Assembly: GCA_029059965.1 (NCBI GenBank) | Contig: JAIDUY010000081.1 | Location: 1 to 6,774 of the forward strand | Origin: Muribaculaceae bacterium | GTDB lineage: Bacteria; Bacteroidota; Bacteroidia; Bacteroidales; Muribaculaceae | Direction of reading: 5' to 3' | DNA: 6,774 nt | Shown here: positions 1 to 6,655 of the stretch, one piece after another | Layout: the number at the start of each line of letters is the position of its first letter | Numbering within the stretch: the stretch's first letter is position 1 | Translations under genes and position numbers: made by a program | Notes under the pieces: model-generated | What the model was told of the DNA's origin: nothing | Databases searched by the model: none | Seen by the model: the letters and a program-made list of their open reading frames with translations, nothing else

Positions 1-119
1 ACGGCGACGTTTTCGCGGGCGTTGGCGGCACGGCGTTGAGGCGCGGACGCGATTAATCGCGTCCGTACAAGCGGATGCCGCAAAATGGAATCATTGGCGG
101 AGCCGTTGTTGGCGGTGCG
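1..119. repeat. Direct repeat copy 1 (119 bp seen, may extend left)
   Basis: This stretch recurs at 196-314 with only three substitutions (positions 78, 82 and 116 here against 273, 277 and 311), all near the right end. The period is exactly 195 bp. It holds a 22-bp perfect palindrome at 44-65 and two GTTGGCGG submotifs (21-28, 108-115). The copy begins at the window edge, so its left boundary is unknown. No credible coding sequence is seen in it: the short open frames crossing it are Arg-rich and low in complexity. Confidence 0.93.
44..65. repeat. 22-bp perfect palindrome, first copy
   Basis: The half-site CGGACGCGATT is followed at once by its exact reverse complement, with no spacer, so it reads the same on both strands. 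The same 22 bp occur at 239-260. It could be a dimeric protein-binding site, a recombination site or the core of a mobile palindromic repeat; the sequence alone does not decide. Confidence 0.9.
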
Positions 120-161
120 TAGTCACGGCACACCTCCGCTGCGCTTCGGTGTACCGTGCTA
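120..161. repeat. Long imperfect hairpin in the repeat spacer
   Basis: Positions 124-134 pair with 148-158 (11 positions, one mismatch at 129/153), and TAG at 120-122 pairs with CTA at 159-161 after a one-base bulge. The 13-base interior (135-147) is GC-rich. No T run follows on either strand. It lies in the 76-bp spacer between the two repeat copies. Confidence 0.7.
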
Positions 162-170
162 CGATAAGTC

Positions 171-188
171 GGCCTCCTGCCGGAGGCC
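171..188. repeat. Perfect 7-bp GC-rich hairpin in the repeat spacer
   Basis: GGCCTCC (171-177) and GGAGGCC (182-188) are exact inverted copies around a 4-base loop (TGCC). It is stable but lacks a T run on both strands. It might help stop transcription or protect the 3' end of the wzy message, and may simply be part of the repeat family. Confidence 0.6.
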
Positions 189-195
189 CCGTTTG

Positions 196-314
196 ACGGC
201 GACGTTTTCGCGGGCGTTGGCGGCACGGCGTTGAGGCGCGGACGCGATTAATCGCGTCCGTACAAGCGGATGTCGCCAAATGGAATCATTGGCGGAGCCG
301 TTGTTGGCGGCGCG
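196..314. repeat. Direct repeat copy 2 (119 bp), just downstream of wzy
   Basis: Second copy of the 119-bp repeat, with three differences from copy 1 and an identical 22-bp palindrome at 239-260. Its wzy-proximal end is 10 bp from the wzy stop. A shorter block within it (216-236, GTTGGCGG then a spacer then GTTGAGG) recurs in looser form at 303-324, running from the copy's end up to the wzy stop, so the area looks like a mosaic of smaller repeated blocks. Confidence 0.93.
239..260. repeat. 22-bp perfect palindrome, second copy
   Basis: Identical to the palindrome at 44-65, centred on the ATTAAT core. It lies about 65 bp beyond the wzy stop. As RNA it could form a long stem only by folding at its centre, which is poor for a spacerless palindrome, so a DNA-level role or a mobile-repeat origin fits better than a terminator. 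Confidence 0.9.
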
Positions 315-324
315 GGTGTTGAGG

Positions 325-1806
325 TCAGGCGGCGTCGCGGTGAGAGAAGCCGGGTATTTGGGGACGGTTGGCGAGGATGACCAGGGCAAAGGCGAATGCC
401 ATCAGGGCCTGGCCTTCGTAGTTGGCGAGGCTTGCGAATCCGCCCAAGCCTGCCACGGCGCAGAATATGAGCATCGACAGGTAGATGTAGCTGTAGCGAT
501 AGCGCCTGATGAGGAAGTAGAGGCCGATAAAGAATGCCGCATGGACGATGAGCCCCAGCCAGCCGGCGCTGATGAATATCTGGAATGGTACGACTTCGAC
601 GCCTGTGGCGACCTCTTCGTTGTTTGCAAGGTCGACGTAGTACTCGTTGACAATAGTAAAGCGTACGTCGGTACTGAGGTCGCGGTGCAGAAATCCGAGG
701 CCTGTCCACTCTTTGTGATAGTGCTGTACGAGGTCGAGTTTGGGGATAAACTGGCCCATACGTCCGGAACCGAAGTCGGCAATTTCCTCGTCGTCGGCGG
801 CTTCGGCAAGCATGAAGAACTGGTCGACCGTCGACTTGAGTCGCAGCGACGAAGTCTCGCCGACGTCGTTCTGATACTTCGGCAGCAGGCAGTCGACGCC
901 GTAGAGGAGCACGAGTCCGAGCGCGATGGAGCCGAGAATCCTGAACGTGCGGCGGAATGAGCCCTGACAGAGGATGAGCATGACGCCGAATCCGGCGCAG
1001 AAGGTCATGGTCTGCGTACAGAGTGAGGCCACGATGATGAGCGCCCACTGCCATTTGGGCAGGCGGTAGGTGCGGATGGCCGCTACGATGACCAGCATGA
1101 GGATGTACATGCCGTAGGGATACACTCGCAATGGCTTGATCGAGAAGGGGGACATGACAGGGTGCCAGAATGTACTCTGTCCCGACCAGCTGAATGTGCC
1201 GGGCAGCAGAATGTGGCCCTTGACAATGAGAGCGTCGAAGATATAGAAGCAACACATCGTCAGGCCGAAGACCATGAGGCGACGTATCATCCTGTTCATG
1301 TCGAATGAGCGGTTTGCGAATGCCGCTATCGGGACGAAGACAACGATGAAACTATAGTAGTAGCGCAACACCACTAACTGCACCCTCATGCTCTCCCACG
1401 ACTGTAATGCTATCCAAAAGAGGATGACGGCGTAGACGGCGTAGATGCACAACATCTTCCTGAGCAAGGGCGGCTTGCGCATTATAACGGCCAGAACCGT
1501 ACCGCTGACAAGGGCGATGTCCTGCATCTTGATGTGGAGGATGTCGGCCCTCATGAGACCGAAGTTTCCGAACAGCATCATCAGCATGATGACGAAGTCG
1601 TAGCGGTCCTCGCGGAATCGCTTCAGGATAATGGCCAGTGCAAAGAGGAATGCGGGGTAGAACCTGAGCCCGACAAGTGCCATGCTGAGCATGAAAAGCA
1701 GCGGCCATGTGAAGTCGGACTTCACGAAACCGAGCAGAGGCTTTTCGGACTTTTCGTTCTCGGGACGGTTGAACACCGAGGGTATGTAGAGAACCGAGTG
1801 CGACAT
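325..1806 (-). CDS. wzy: Wzy-type polysaccharide polymerase (O-antigen polymerase/ligase-like membrane protein)
   Basis: A 493-residue polytopic membrane protein with roughly 11 to 13 hydrophobic segments (for example 33-60, 117-134, 148-166, 176-195, 230-276, 288-305, 404-432, 438-458, 464-479). A large, mostly polar loop at about 306-403 contains ADFGSGRMGQFIPKLDLV and EWTGLGF; an Arg-bearing loop followed by a GxG element before the last helices is typical of Wzy polymerases and WaaL ligases, whose big loop is periplasmic and catalytic. In this position the likely role is polymerising flipped repeat units. Wzy proteins diverge strongly, so the call rests on topology, loop and neighbours; an O-antigen ligase is the main alternative. 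The ATG at 1806 overlaps the wzx stop as TAATG, with AAGGA at 1811-1815 four bases upstream, which supports this start and coupled translation. The stop lies 10 bp from the repeat copy at 196-314. Confidence 0.8.
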   Translation of the reverse strand: MSHSVLYIPSVFNRPENEKSEKPLLGFVKSDFTWPLLFMLSMALVGLRFYPAFLFALAIILKRFREDRYDFVIMLMMLFGNFGLMRADILHIKMQDIALVSGTVLAVIMRKPPLLRKMLCIYAVYAVILFWIALQSWESMRVQLVVLRYYYSFIVVFVPIAAFANRSFDMNRMIRRLMVFGLTMCCFYIFDALIVKGHILLPGTFSWSGQSTFWHPVMSPFSIKPLRVYPYGMYILMLVIVAAIRTYRLPKWQWALIIVASLCTQTMTFCAGFGVMLILCQGSFRRTFRILGSIALGLVLLYGVDCLLPKYQNDVGETSSLRLKSTVDQFFMLAEAADDEEIADFGSGRMGQFIPKLDLVQHYHKEWTGLGFLHRDLSTDVRFTIVNEYYVDLANNEEVATGVEVVPFQIFISAGWLGLIVHAAFFIGLYFLIRRYRYSYIYLSMLIFCAVAGLGGFASLANYEGQALMAFAFALVILANRPQIPGFSHRDAA

Positions 1807-3347
1807 TAGTTCCTTGATTTAGCGTTAAAGCGATTACGCAGCCACAGTCGCAGCTGAGCCTTCATTTCCCTGTCGAGGATGAAGAGATACGTCGCGGCTC
1901 CGCATACGGCCGTCGACACCGCGCACATCAGCAAAAGGCGTCCGAAGCCGTCGGGGAGCAGGCAGGCAAGGGGGAGGCAGCAGGCCGCTGCCGCTGCAAT
2001 TATCGCCGCCATGGGGAGGAGATTGCGCACGGCAAGTCTCAGGGGCGAGAATGCGGGCATCTGGTGCCTGAGTATGAAGGCCGCCGTGGTGATGCAGACG
2101 AGCACGAATGTCAGATGTACGAGGTAGACCAGCGGCGCCCACTGCAGCCAGCGCAACAGCAAGTATATGGCTACCAGCTCGACGAGACCGAGAGAGCCGT
2201 TGAGCAGACTCAGTGTACGCACCCGTCCGGTGGCATGAATGCCCGAGTAGACGCCGAAGTTGACGGCATCCGCACACGAGGTGATGACGCATATGCGGCA
2301 GAAGTCGGCAGTGTACTGCGGGGGAGCGGCACCGAGCCACAGACGCAGCACGAAGTCCATACTGAAGAACAGCGGCACGGCCATGACGCCTGCAAGGAGC
2401 AGGGCGAAGCGCGTGCAGTTGTAGACCGCCGAGGCGGTACCCTCGTAGTTTCCGACGGCATACTCCTTGGTCATGCGCGGCTTGAAGGCCAGCAGGATGG
2501 TGCTGCTGAAACTCTGGAATGCCGAGCTGACATTAGTGGCGAGGGCGGCGGACGCATTGAGGACAGTTCCTCCGAAGCGGTTGATGATGAAGGCCATGCC
2601 CTGCAGACGCGCCACGGAGCAGAAGTTTCCGTAGGTGTCGTATCCGCTGAAAGAGGCAAGGTCGCGCGTTATGCCCTTGTAGAAACGCGGCATCATGCGG
2701 CATTCCTCAAATCGGCTCATGGCATAGCCCATGAATGAAGCGCCGACGATGACCGAGACCATGGTGTAGAGAACCGCATACCAGATGAGAGTGTCGAATT
2801 CGGCGAAAAGAGCGATTGCAAGCGCGGCTCCGAGCCTGAGCAGCGACTGCCCGAGCATGATGACGGCATAGACATCGAGCCGTTCGCGCGACATGAGCAC
2901 CGACGAATACGGAATCTGCACGATGGTGAACACCATCGAGACAATGGCGAGCTGATAGACCCAGTTTGCGGCGTACATGCGCGAGGGGTCGATTTCGAGC
3001 TGCGTGTTGACAAACCACAGGCCGACCGTCTCGCCGAGCACCACCACGACGGCGGAAATTGCCAGATGGATGGCCAGCGCCGATGCGAAAGTCTGCCGCA
3101 GGCGCAGCATGTTTCCGGCACCGAGCTCGAAGGTTAGATAGCGCTGGGTGGCCGACATGGCCGAGCCGTGGAGAAAGGCGAAGATGGTGAGGAATCCGGC
3201 GACGAGATTGAATACGCCGAAGTCCGACGCGCCCAGTTTTTCGAGGACGACACGCGAAGTGTAGAGCGACACAAAAAGCGTGAGCACCGTGCGCACATAA
3301 AGGTACACGGTGTTCTTCGCTATTTTTCTGTCGCCAGACGAAATCAC
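1806..3347 (-). CDS. wzx: Wzx-type polysaccharide repeat-unit flippase (MOP superfamily)
   Basis: A 513-residue polytopic membrane protein, the likely flippase moving undecaprenyl-diphosphate-linked repeat units from the inner to the outer leaflet of the cytoplasmic membrane. The N-terminus (KIAKNTVYLYVRT, then SLYTSRVVLEKLG and DFGVFNLVAGF) is characteristic of Bacteroidales polysaccharide flippases. A central segment (RDLASFSGYDTYGN at about 228-241, then AFQSFSSTILLAFKPRMTKEYA at about 276-297) matches the conserved middle of the same family. About 12 to 14 hydrophobic segments can be counted, and the C-terminus is a basic tail (RLWLRNRFNAKSRN). The start is a GTG at 3347, chosen because it lies 9 bp after the wzc stop and gives the expected short lead-in before KNTVYLY; no ATG does so. 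A weak AAGGG lies just upstream, overlapping the wzc stop. Its stop overlaps the next start by one base. The substrate cannot be told from the sequence. Confidence 0.9.
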   Translation of the reverse strand: MISSGDRKIAKNTVYLYVRTVLTLFVSLYTSRVVLEKLGASDFGVFNLVAGFLTIFAFLHGSAMSATQRYLTFELGAGNMLRLRQTFASALAIHLAISAVVVVLGETVGLWFVNTQLEIDPSRMYAANWVYQLAIVSMVFTIVQIPYSSVLMSRERLDVYAVIMLGQSLLRLGAALAIALFAEFDTLIWYAVLYTMVSVIVGASFMGYAMSRFEECRMMPRFYKGITRDLASFSGYDTYGNFCSVARLQGMAFIINRFGGTVLNASAALATNVSSAFQSFSSTILLAFKPRMTKEYAVGNYEGTASAVYNCTRFALLLAGVMAVPLFFSMDFVLRLWLGAAPPQYTADFCRICVITSCADAVNFGVYSGIHATGRVRTLSLLNGSLGLVELVAIYLLLRWLQWAPLVYLVHLTFVLVCITTAAFILRHQMPAFSPLRLAVRNLLPMAAIIAAAAACCLPLACLLPDGFGRLLLMCAVSTAVCGAATYLFILDREMKAQLRLWLRNRFNAKSRN

Positions 3348-3356
3348 GGGAGGCCC

Positions 3357-5636
3357 TTACTTCTTGGCCTTGTAGCCGTAGCTCTTCTTGGCGGCGGTGC
3401 CGTTGACGACGAGGCTGACCTTCTTGAGACGGTGCTGCTCGTAGATGTCGTTGATGAGCTCGAGGTCGGACAGCGAGGTGTAGTTGGCGCGGCAGACGTA
3501 GATGGCTGCGTCGGCTATGCGGTCGAGAGTGAAGGTGTCGCTCACCAGGCCGATGGGTGCGGTATCGACGATGATGTAGTCGTACTGCTCGCGGAGCGTT
3601 GCGAAGAGCTCGTCGACCTTGGGCGAAATGAGCATCTCGGCGGGGTTGGGTGGCACGGGACCGGCGCAGATGACGTCGAGGCCGTTGACCTCCTTGAGGG
3701 GCACTATGATGTCGGAGAGCTTTATGTCGGCCGACGAGAGGTACTGCGTCAGGCCGAAGCGGGGTGAAATCTTGAGATAGTTGGCCAGCTGCGGGTTACG
3801 GATGTCCATGCCCACAAGCAGCACTTTCTTGCCCAGCAGGGCCATCGAGGCAGCGAGGTTGATGGATATGAAGCTCTTGCCCTCGCCCGAGGAGGTTGAA
3901 GTCATGAGGACTACCTTGTCGCGGGGGTCGGTGAGGACGAACAGGAGGTTGGAGCGCATCAGACGGAAGAGCTCGGCCGAGGAGGATGTATCGTCGGAGG
4001 ACACAACGAGCTGACGTCCGCTGCGGTCGACGCACATCTCGCCGAGGATGGGCACGTCGGTCATTCGCTCGATGTCGGCGCGGGTCTCGAAGCGGTTGTA
4101 GAGCATCTTGCGGATGTAGAGCCACATCGGGGGGATGCAGAGGCCTAGGAAGAGGGCGATGAGCATGATGACCTTCTTGCTCATGCCCAGAGGCTCGCTC
4201 ATTGTGTATGCCTCGTCGATAATCTGACCCTTGGGTGTGGCGTTTGCCAGGAGGAGGGCGTTCTCCTCGCTGCGCTTGAGGAGGAAGAAGTAGAGCTGGC
4301 TCTTGAGTTCCTGCTGGCGGCGCATGTCGTAGTACTCGCGTTCCTGCTGAGGAATGTTGCCGAGGCGGGTCTCGGCGGCATTCATCTCGTTGCGAATCTC
4401 GCGCACGGCCACGTCGGCCGATTCCTGGGCGCGGTTCATGGAGTTGCGCAGGCTGCCGCGCTTGAGGTCGATGCGGTTCTCGAGGCGTCGGAGCTCGGCG
4501 TTGTCGGGCAGAGCCGTGGCCATGAGCTCGGCACGGCGGATGAGCATATCGTTATAGGATGCTATGGCGGTCTGCAGGGCTTCGTTGTCGGTGTTGAGGG
4601 GGATGAGCTCGAAGCGGTTGGCTTCGTTGTCGAGGAATGCGGAAGTTATACGCAGAATCTCGGCCTGAGTCTCGGCCTCGAGGAGCGCCTCTTCAAGGCG
4701 GCCCTTCTTCTCGGTCTGATAGCGGGCCTCGACGACAACGTCGGTTATGCCTCGCTCCTGCTTGTAGTTCTGTATCTGCGCCTCGGTGGCCGAGAGGTCG
4801 GCGGCGAGGATTTCGAGGCGGTCGTCAAGGAAGTTGGCGGTGAGCTCGCCCTGGTTGTTCTTCTGATAGATGCCTCGCTCGTTGTACTTCTTGATGATTT
4901 CGTTGAGGACGGCCTTTCCGAAGTCGGGCACGGGGGTCTCGATGCTCATGCCGATGACGTTGCTTCGCTTGGAAGCGATTTCGTTGTGCACGCTCTGGTC
5001 GAGGACTTCGGCGGCTGCGTCGTAGCCTGTCACACCGATGATGGTTGTGAGGCTCTCGCCGACGGGATATGAGTCGGTGGCGGCGATGGTGAAGTCGCCC
5101 AGAGGCGTGGAAAGGGTCTGGGGGAGGGGCATGTCCTCGACTTCGGCTACTTTGTCGCCGCGAATCTTGGCGACGATGGATGCTGTCATGTTCTCGCGTA
5201 CCTTAATCTTGAAGGAGATGCCGGTACTGAGGGTATCCACGATTCCGGGGGCGGGAATGATGTCGACGGGATAGTCGGGATAGACGAACTCATAGAGCAT
5301 CGGAGCCTTGCGCACCGAGTGCTTGATGTTGAGACGCAGCGACTTGACCACATCGCGGTAGACAGTATGGCTGGATATGATGAAGATTTCGTCCTCGACG
5401 TAGCCGTCGCTGCCGAAGAGGTCGCTCAGGCCTCCCATGGCTTCGGATATGGCATCTTTCTGCTGGGATATGAGTACGTTAGCCTTGACGGAATATTCGG
5501 CCGGCGTGCGCTTGACATATATGAACGCGAGCACGAGGCACAGCACCACGGAGATGGCGAACAGATACCAGTGGCTCAGGTACTGGTGCAGCAGCGACTT
5601 GAAATCGATGAAGTCTGAATTGTTTTTCTTGGCCAT
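3357..5636 (-). CDS. wzc: Wzc-type chain-length regulator and BY-family tyrosine autokinase
   Basis: A 759-residue inner-membrane protein joining a Wzz-type chain-length domain to a cytoplasmic bacterial tyrosine kinase. It would control polymer length and couple polymerisation to export through Wza. The first transmembrane helix is at about 22-41 and the second at about 488-508. Between them lie a Wzz-like segment, a coiled-coil region (about 262-440, rich in Glu, Arg, Ala and Leu) and a GNVR-like stretch near 436-466 (YDMRRQQELKSQLYFFLLKR). The kinase domain has Walker A STSSGEGKS (580-588, Lys587), Walker A' VLLVGMD (605-611, Asp611) and Walker B YIIVD (687-691, Asp691). The C-terminal tyrosine cluster is short: only Tyr753 and Tyr755, in KKSYGYKAKK. 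The ATG at 5636 lies 10 bp after the wza stop and gives a normal N-terminus (MAKKNNSDFIDF). No good Shine-Dalgarno sequence is visible. A fused kinase of this kind is usual in Bacteroidota, so family confidence is high. Confidence 0.95.
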   Translation of the reverse strand: MAKKNNSDFIDFKSLLHQYLSHWYLFAISVVLCLVLAFIYVKRTPAEYSVKANVLISQQKDAISEAMGGLSDLFGSDGYVEDEIFIISSHTVYRDVVKSLRLNIKHSVRKAPMLYEFVYPDYPVDIIPAPGIVDTLSTGISFKIKVRENMTASIVAKIRGDKVAEVEDMPLPQTLSTPLGDFTIAATDSYPVGESLTTIIGVTGYDAAAEVLDQSVHNEIASKRSNVIGMSIETPVPDFGKAVLNEIIKKYNERGIYQKNNQGELTANFLDDRLEILAADLSATEAQIQNYKQERGITDVVVEARYQTEKKGRLEEALLEAETQAEILRITSAFLDNEANRFELIPLNTDNEALQTAIASYNDMLIRRAELMATALPDNAELRRLENRIDLKRGSLRNSMNRAQESADVAVREIRNEMNAAETRLGNIPQQEREYYDMRRQQELKSQLYFFLLKRSEENALLLANATPKGQIIDEAYTMSEPLGMSKKVIMLIALFLGLCIPPMWLYIRKMLYNRFETRADIERMTDVPILGEMCVDRSGRQLVVSSDDTSSSAELFRLMRSNLLFVLTDPRDKVVLMTSTSSGEGKSFISINLAASMALLGKKVLLVGMDIRNPQLANYLKISPRFGLTQYLSSADIKLSDIIVPLKEVNGLDVICAGPVPPNPAEMLISPKVDELFATLREQYDYIIVDTAPIGLVSDTFTLDRIADAAIYVCRANYTSLSDLELINDIYEQHRLKKVSLVVNGTAAKKSYGYKAKK

Positions 5637-5646
5637 GGCAGAGGAA

Positions 5647-6453
5647 TTACTTGACGGTGAGAGCGATTACAAGCGATGCAATTACAGAAGCCGCGCTGAC
5701 TACGGTTGAGATAATCGAGAGCTTGAAGCCGTTGTTCTGGTTGTACTTCGAGTTTTCCTGACGTACCTTGTTGGGAGCGACGTATATATAGTCGTTGGGC
5801 TGGAGGTAGTAGTAGGGCGACGACAGGATGTCGGACTCGTTGAGGTTGATGTGGATGTACTCCCTCTCACCGCCGTTCTCGCGGATGAGGAGCACGTTGG
5901 AGCGCTCGCCGAATTCGGTCATATCGCCTGCTGCGGAGAGTGCCTCGAGGATTGTGAAGCGGTTACGCTGCACGGTAACGGTCTGAGGCTGGTGGACTTC
6001 GCCTGCCACTACGACGGTGAAGTTGACCATGGCGACGGACACCTGCGGATCGGTGACGGTGCGGCTGATTTCGCTGATCAGCTTGTCGCGGAGCTGCTCG
6101 ACTGTGAGGCCGGCGGCGTGAATGCGTCCGAGCACGGGGAAGTTGATGTCGCCTTCGGAGTCGACCATATAGGTGAGCATGCGGGGCGAAGAGGCCGTCG
6201 TGAGCGCGTTGCGCCTGGCGGGGTTCACTTCGGGCTGATTGAATGCGGCCGTAGCGGCGTGGTCGGAGGATGTGACTGTTATCTGGAGCTCGTCGTCGGG
6301 CTGAATGACGGGCATGTAGTTCATCTGAGGGAGTGAGCCGGCCTCGACTTGCGCGATATCGGCGAAATAAGGCAGAACGGTCTTCTTGGAAGAGCATCCC
6401 GTAGCCATCAGAACGATGGCAATCAGCAGCGGGACAAACGGACGTATTTTCAT
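5647..6453 (-). CDS. wza: Wza-type polysaccharide export lipoprotein (outer-membrane exit channel)
   Basis: A predicted 268-residue lipoprotein that would form the outer-membrane/periplasmic exit for capsule or exopolysaccharide. Residues 1-19 are a signal peptide (MKIRP, then a hydrophobic run) ending in LMATGC, so Cys20 is the likely lipidated residue; the lipobox is loose, with Ala at -3. Residues about 46-140 fit a polysaccharide export (PES) domain, opening with IQPDDELQITV and including INFPVLGRIHAAGLTVEQL. Residues about 146-195 fit one SLBB domain (VVVAGEVHQPQTV, then ILEALSAAGDM). A hydrophobic helix at 244-267 ends the protein. E. coli Wza is about 380 residues with more periplasmic rings, so this is a compact form, as is usual in Bacteroidota. 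I chose the ATG at 6453 over an in-frame start at 6627 because it puts the signal peptide at the N-terminus. It is the first gene of the operon, 10 bp before the kinase. Family assignment is firm; the exported polymer is unknown. Confidence 0.92.
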   Translation of the reverse strand: MKIRPFVPLLIAIVLMATGCSSKKTVLPYFADIAQVEAGSLPQMNYMPVIQPDDELQITVTSSDHAATAAFNQPEVNPARRNALTTASSPRMLTYMVDSEGDINFPVLGRIHAAGLTVEQLRDKLISEISRTVTDPQVSVAMVNFTVVVAGEVHQPQTVTVQRNRFTILEALSAAGDMTEFGERSNVLLIRENGGEREYIHINLNESDILSSPYYYLQPNDYIYVAPNKVRQENSKYNQNNGFKLSIISTVVSAASVIASLVIALTVK

Positions 6454-6483
6454 TTCAGGTTCAAGTTGTTTCTCAATGAATGC

Positions 6484-6506
6484 GGCGCGCAAGCATACAG
6501 CGCACC
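6484..6506 (-). promoter_or_regulatory. Small hairpin in the wza 5' leader
   Basis: On the minus strand GGTGCGC (6500-6506) can pair with GCGCGCC (6484-6490) around a 9-base loop, giving 7 bp with one G-T wobble. It lies about 30 bases before the wza ATG, between the possible promoter and the gene. No T run follows, so it is not an intrinsic terminator; it could affect message stability or translation, or be chance in GC-rich DNA. Confidence 0.3.
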
Positions 6507-6535
6507 TATGTGATAACGCGGGCACCCGAACATTT

Positions 6536-6561
6536 ATTATACAACCGTTAAAAAAAACCAA
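6536..6561 (-). promoter_or_regulatory. Possible promoter of the wza-wzc-wzx-wzy operon
   Basis: On the minus strand a TTG (6559-6561) is followed after 17 bases, including a run of eight T, by TATAAT (6536-6541). It is the only AT-rich patch between the tRNA terminator and wza and would give a leader of roughly 75 nt. The Bacteroidota consensus (TTTG about 20 bases before TAnnTTTG) is not matched well, so this is a positional inference. Confidence 0.4.
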
Positions 6562-6655
6562 GAGCGTGGACTGCCGGATGAAGGCCCGAATGAAGCCGAG
6601 CCGGGGAATTGCGGCAGCATCGCGCACCTGATACCGGGCCCGGGTGCCGGTAATG

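Larger units (their letters stand above)
1..324. other. Gene-free region downstream of wzy
   Basis: The 324 bp left of the wzy stop contain no credible gene. Open frames on the minus strand (for example 91-279) are short, Arg- and Ala-rich and built entirely from repeat sequence. The content is the 195-bp-period repeat, two copies of a 22-bp palindrome and two hairpins. No canonical intrinsic terminator for wzy is visible, so the operon either continues to the left or ends through these structures. Confidence 0.75.

Noticed and set aside
171..188. Intrinsic terminator for the wzy operon
   Set aside because: The hairpin is perfect but no T run follows on the minus strand, and it lies about 140 bp past the wzy stop.
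1..314. CRISPR array
   Set aside because: Two long repeats with a 76-bp spacer do not fit CRISPR unit sizes, and no cas gene is present.
91..389. Short minus-strand open frames in the repeat region (91-279 and 159-389)
   Set aside because: Arg- and Ala-rich translations made of repeat sequence, one overlapping the wzy end; no start signal or recognisable domain. The 195-bp period being a multiple of three is not enough.
280..960. Open frame of 226 codons on the plus strand opposite wzy
   Set aside because: Its protein is an acidic Glu/Val/Asp-rich mirror of a membrane gene, with no recognisable domain. The opposite strand has an excellent coupled membrane-protein gene.
3168..3767. Plus-strand open frame of 199 codons across the wzc/wzx junction
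   Set aside because: Acidic, Val-rich shadow with no domain, lying over two well-supported minus-strand genes.
6454..6627. N-terminal extension of 58 codons to the wza frame
   Set aside because: It would bury the lipoprotein signal peptide inside the protein and overlap the likely promoter; its residues look non-coding.
6521..6648. Inverted 8-bp repeats (GGCACCCG at 6521-6528, CGGGTGCC at 6641-6648) around the promoter, as in invertible capsule promoters
   Set aside because: Only 8 bp match with no extension either side, short for known Bacteroides invertible sites and plausible by chance in GC-rich DNA; no invertase gene is in the window.
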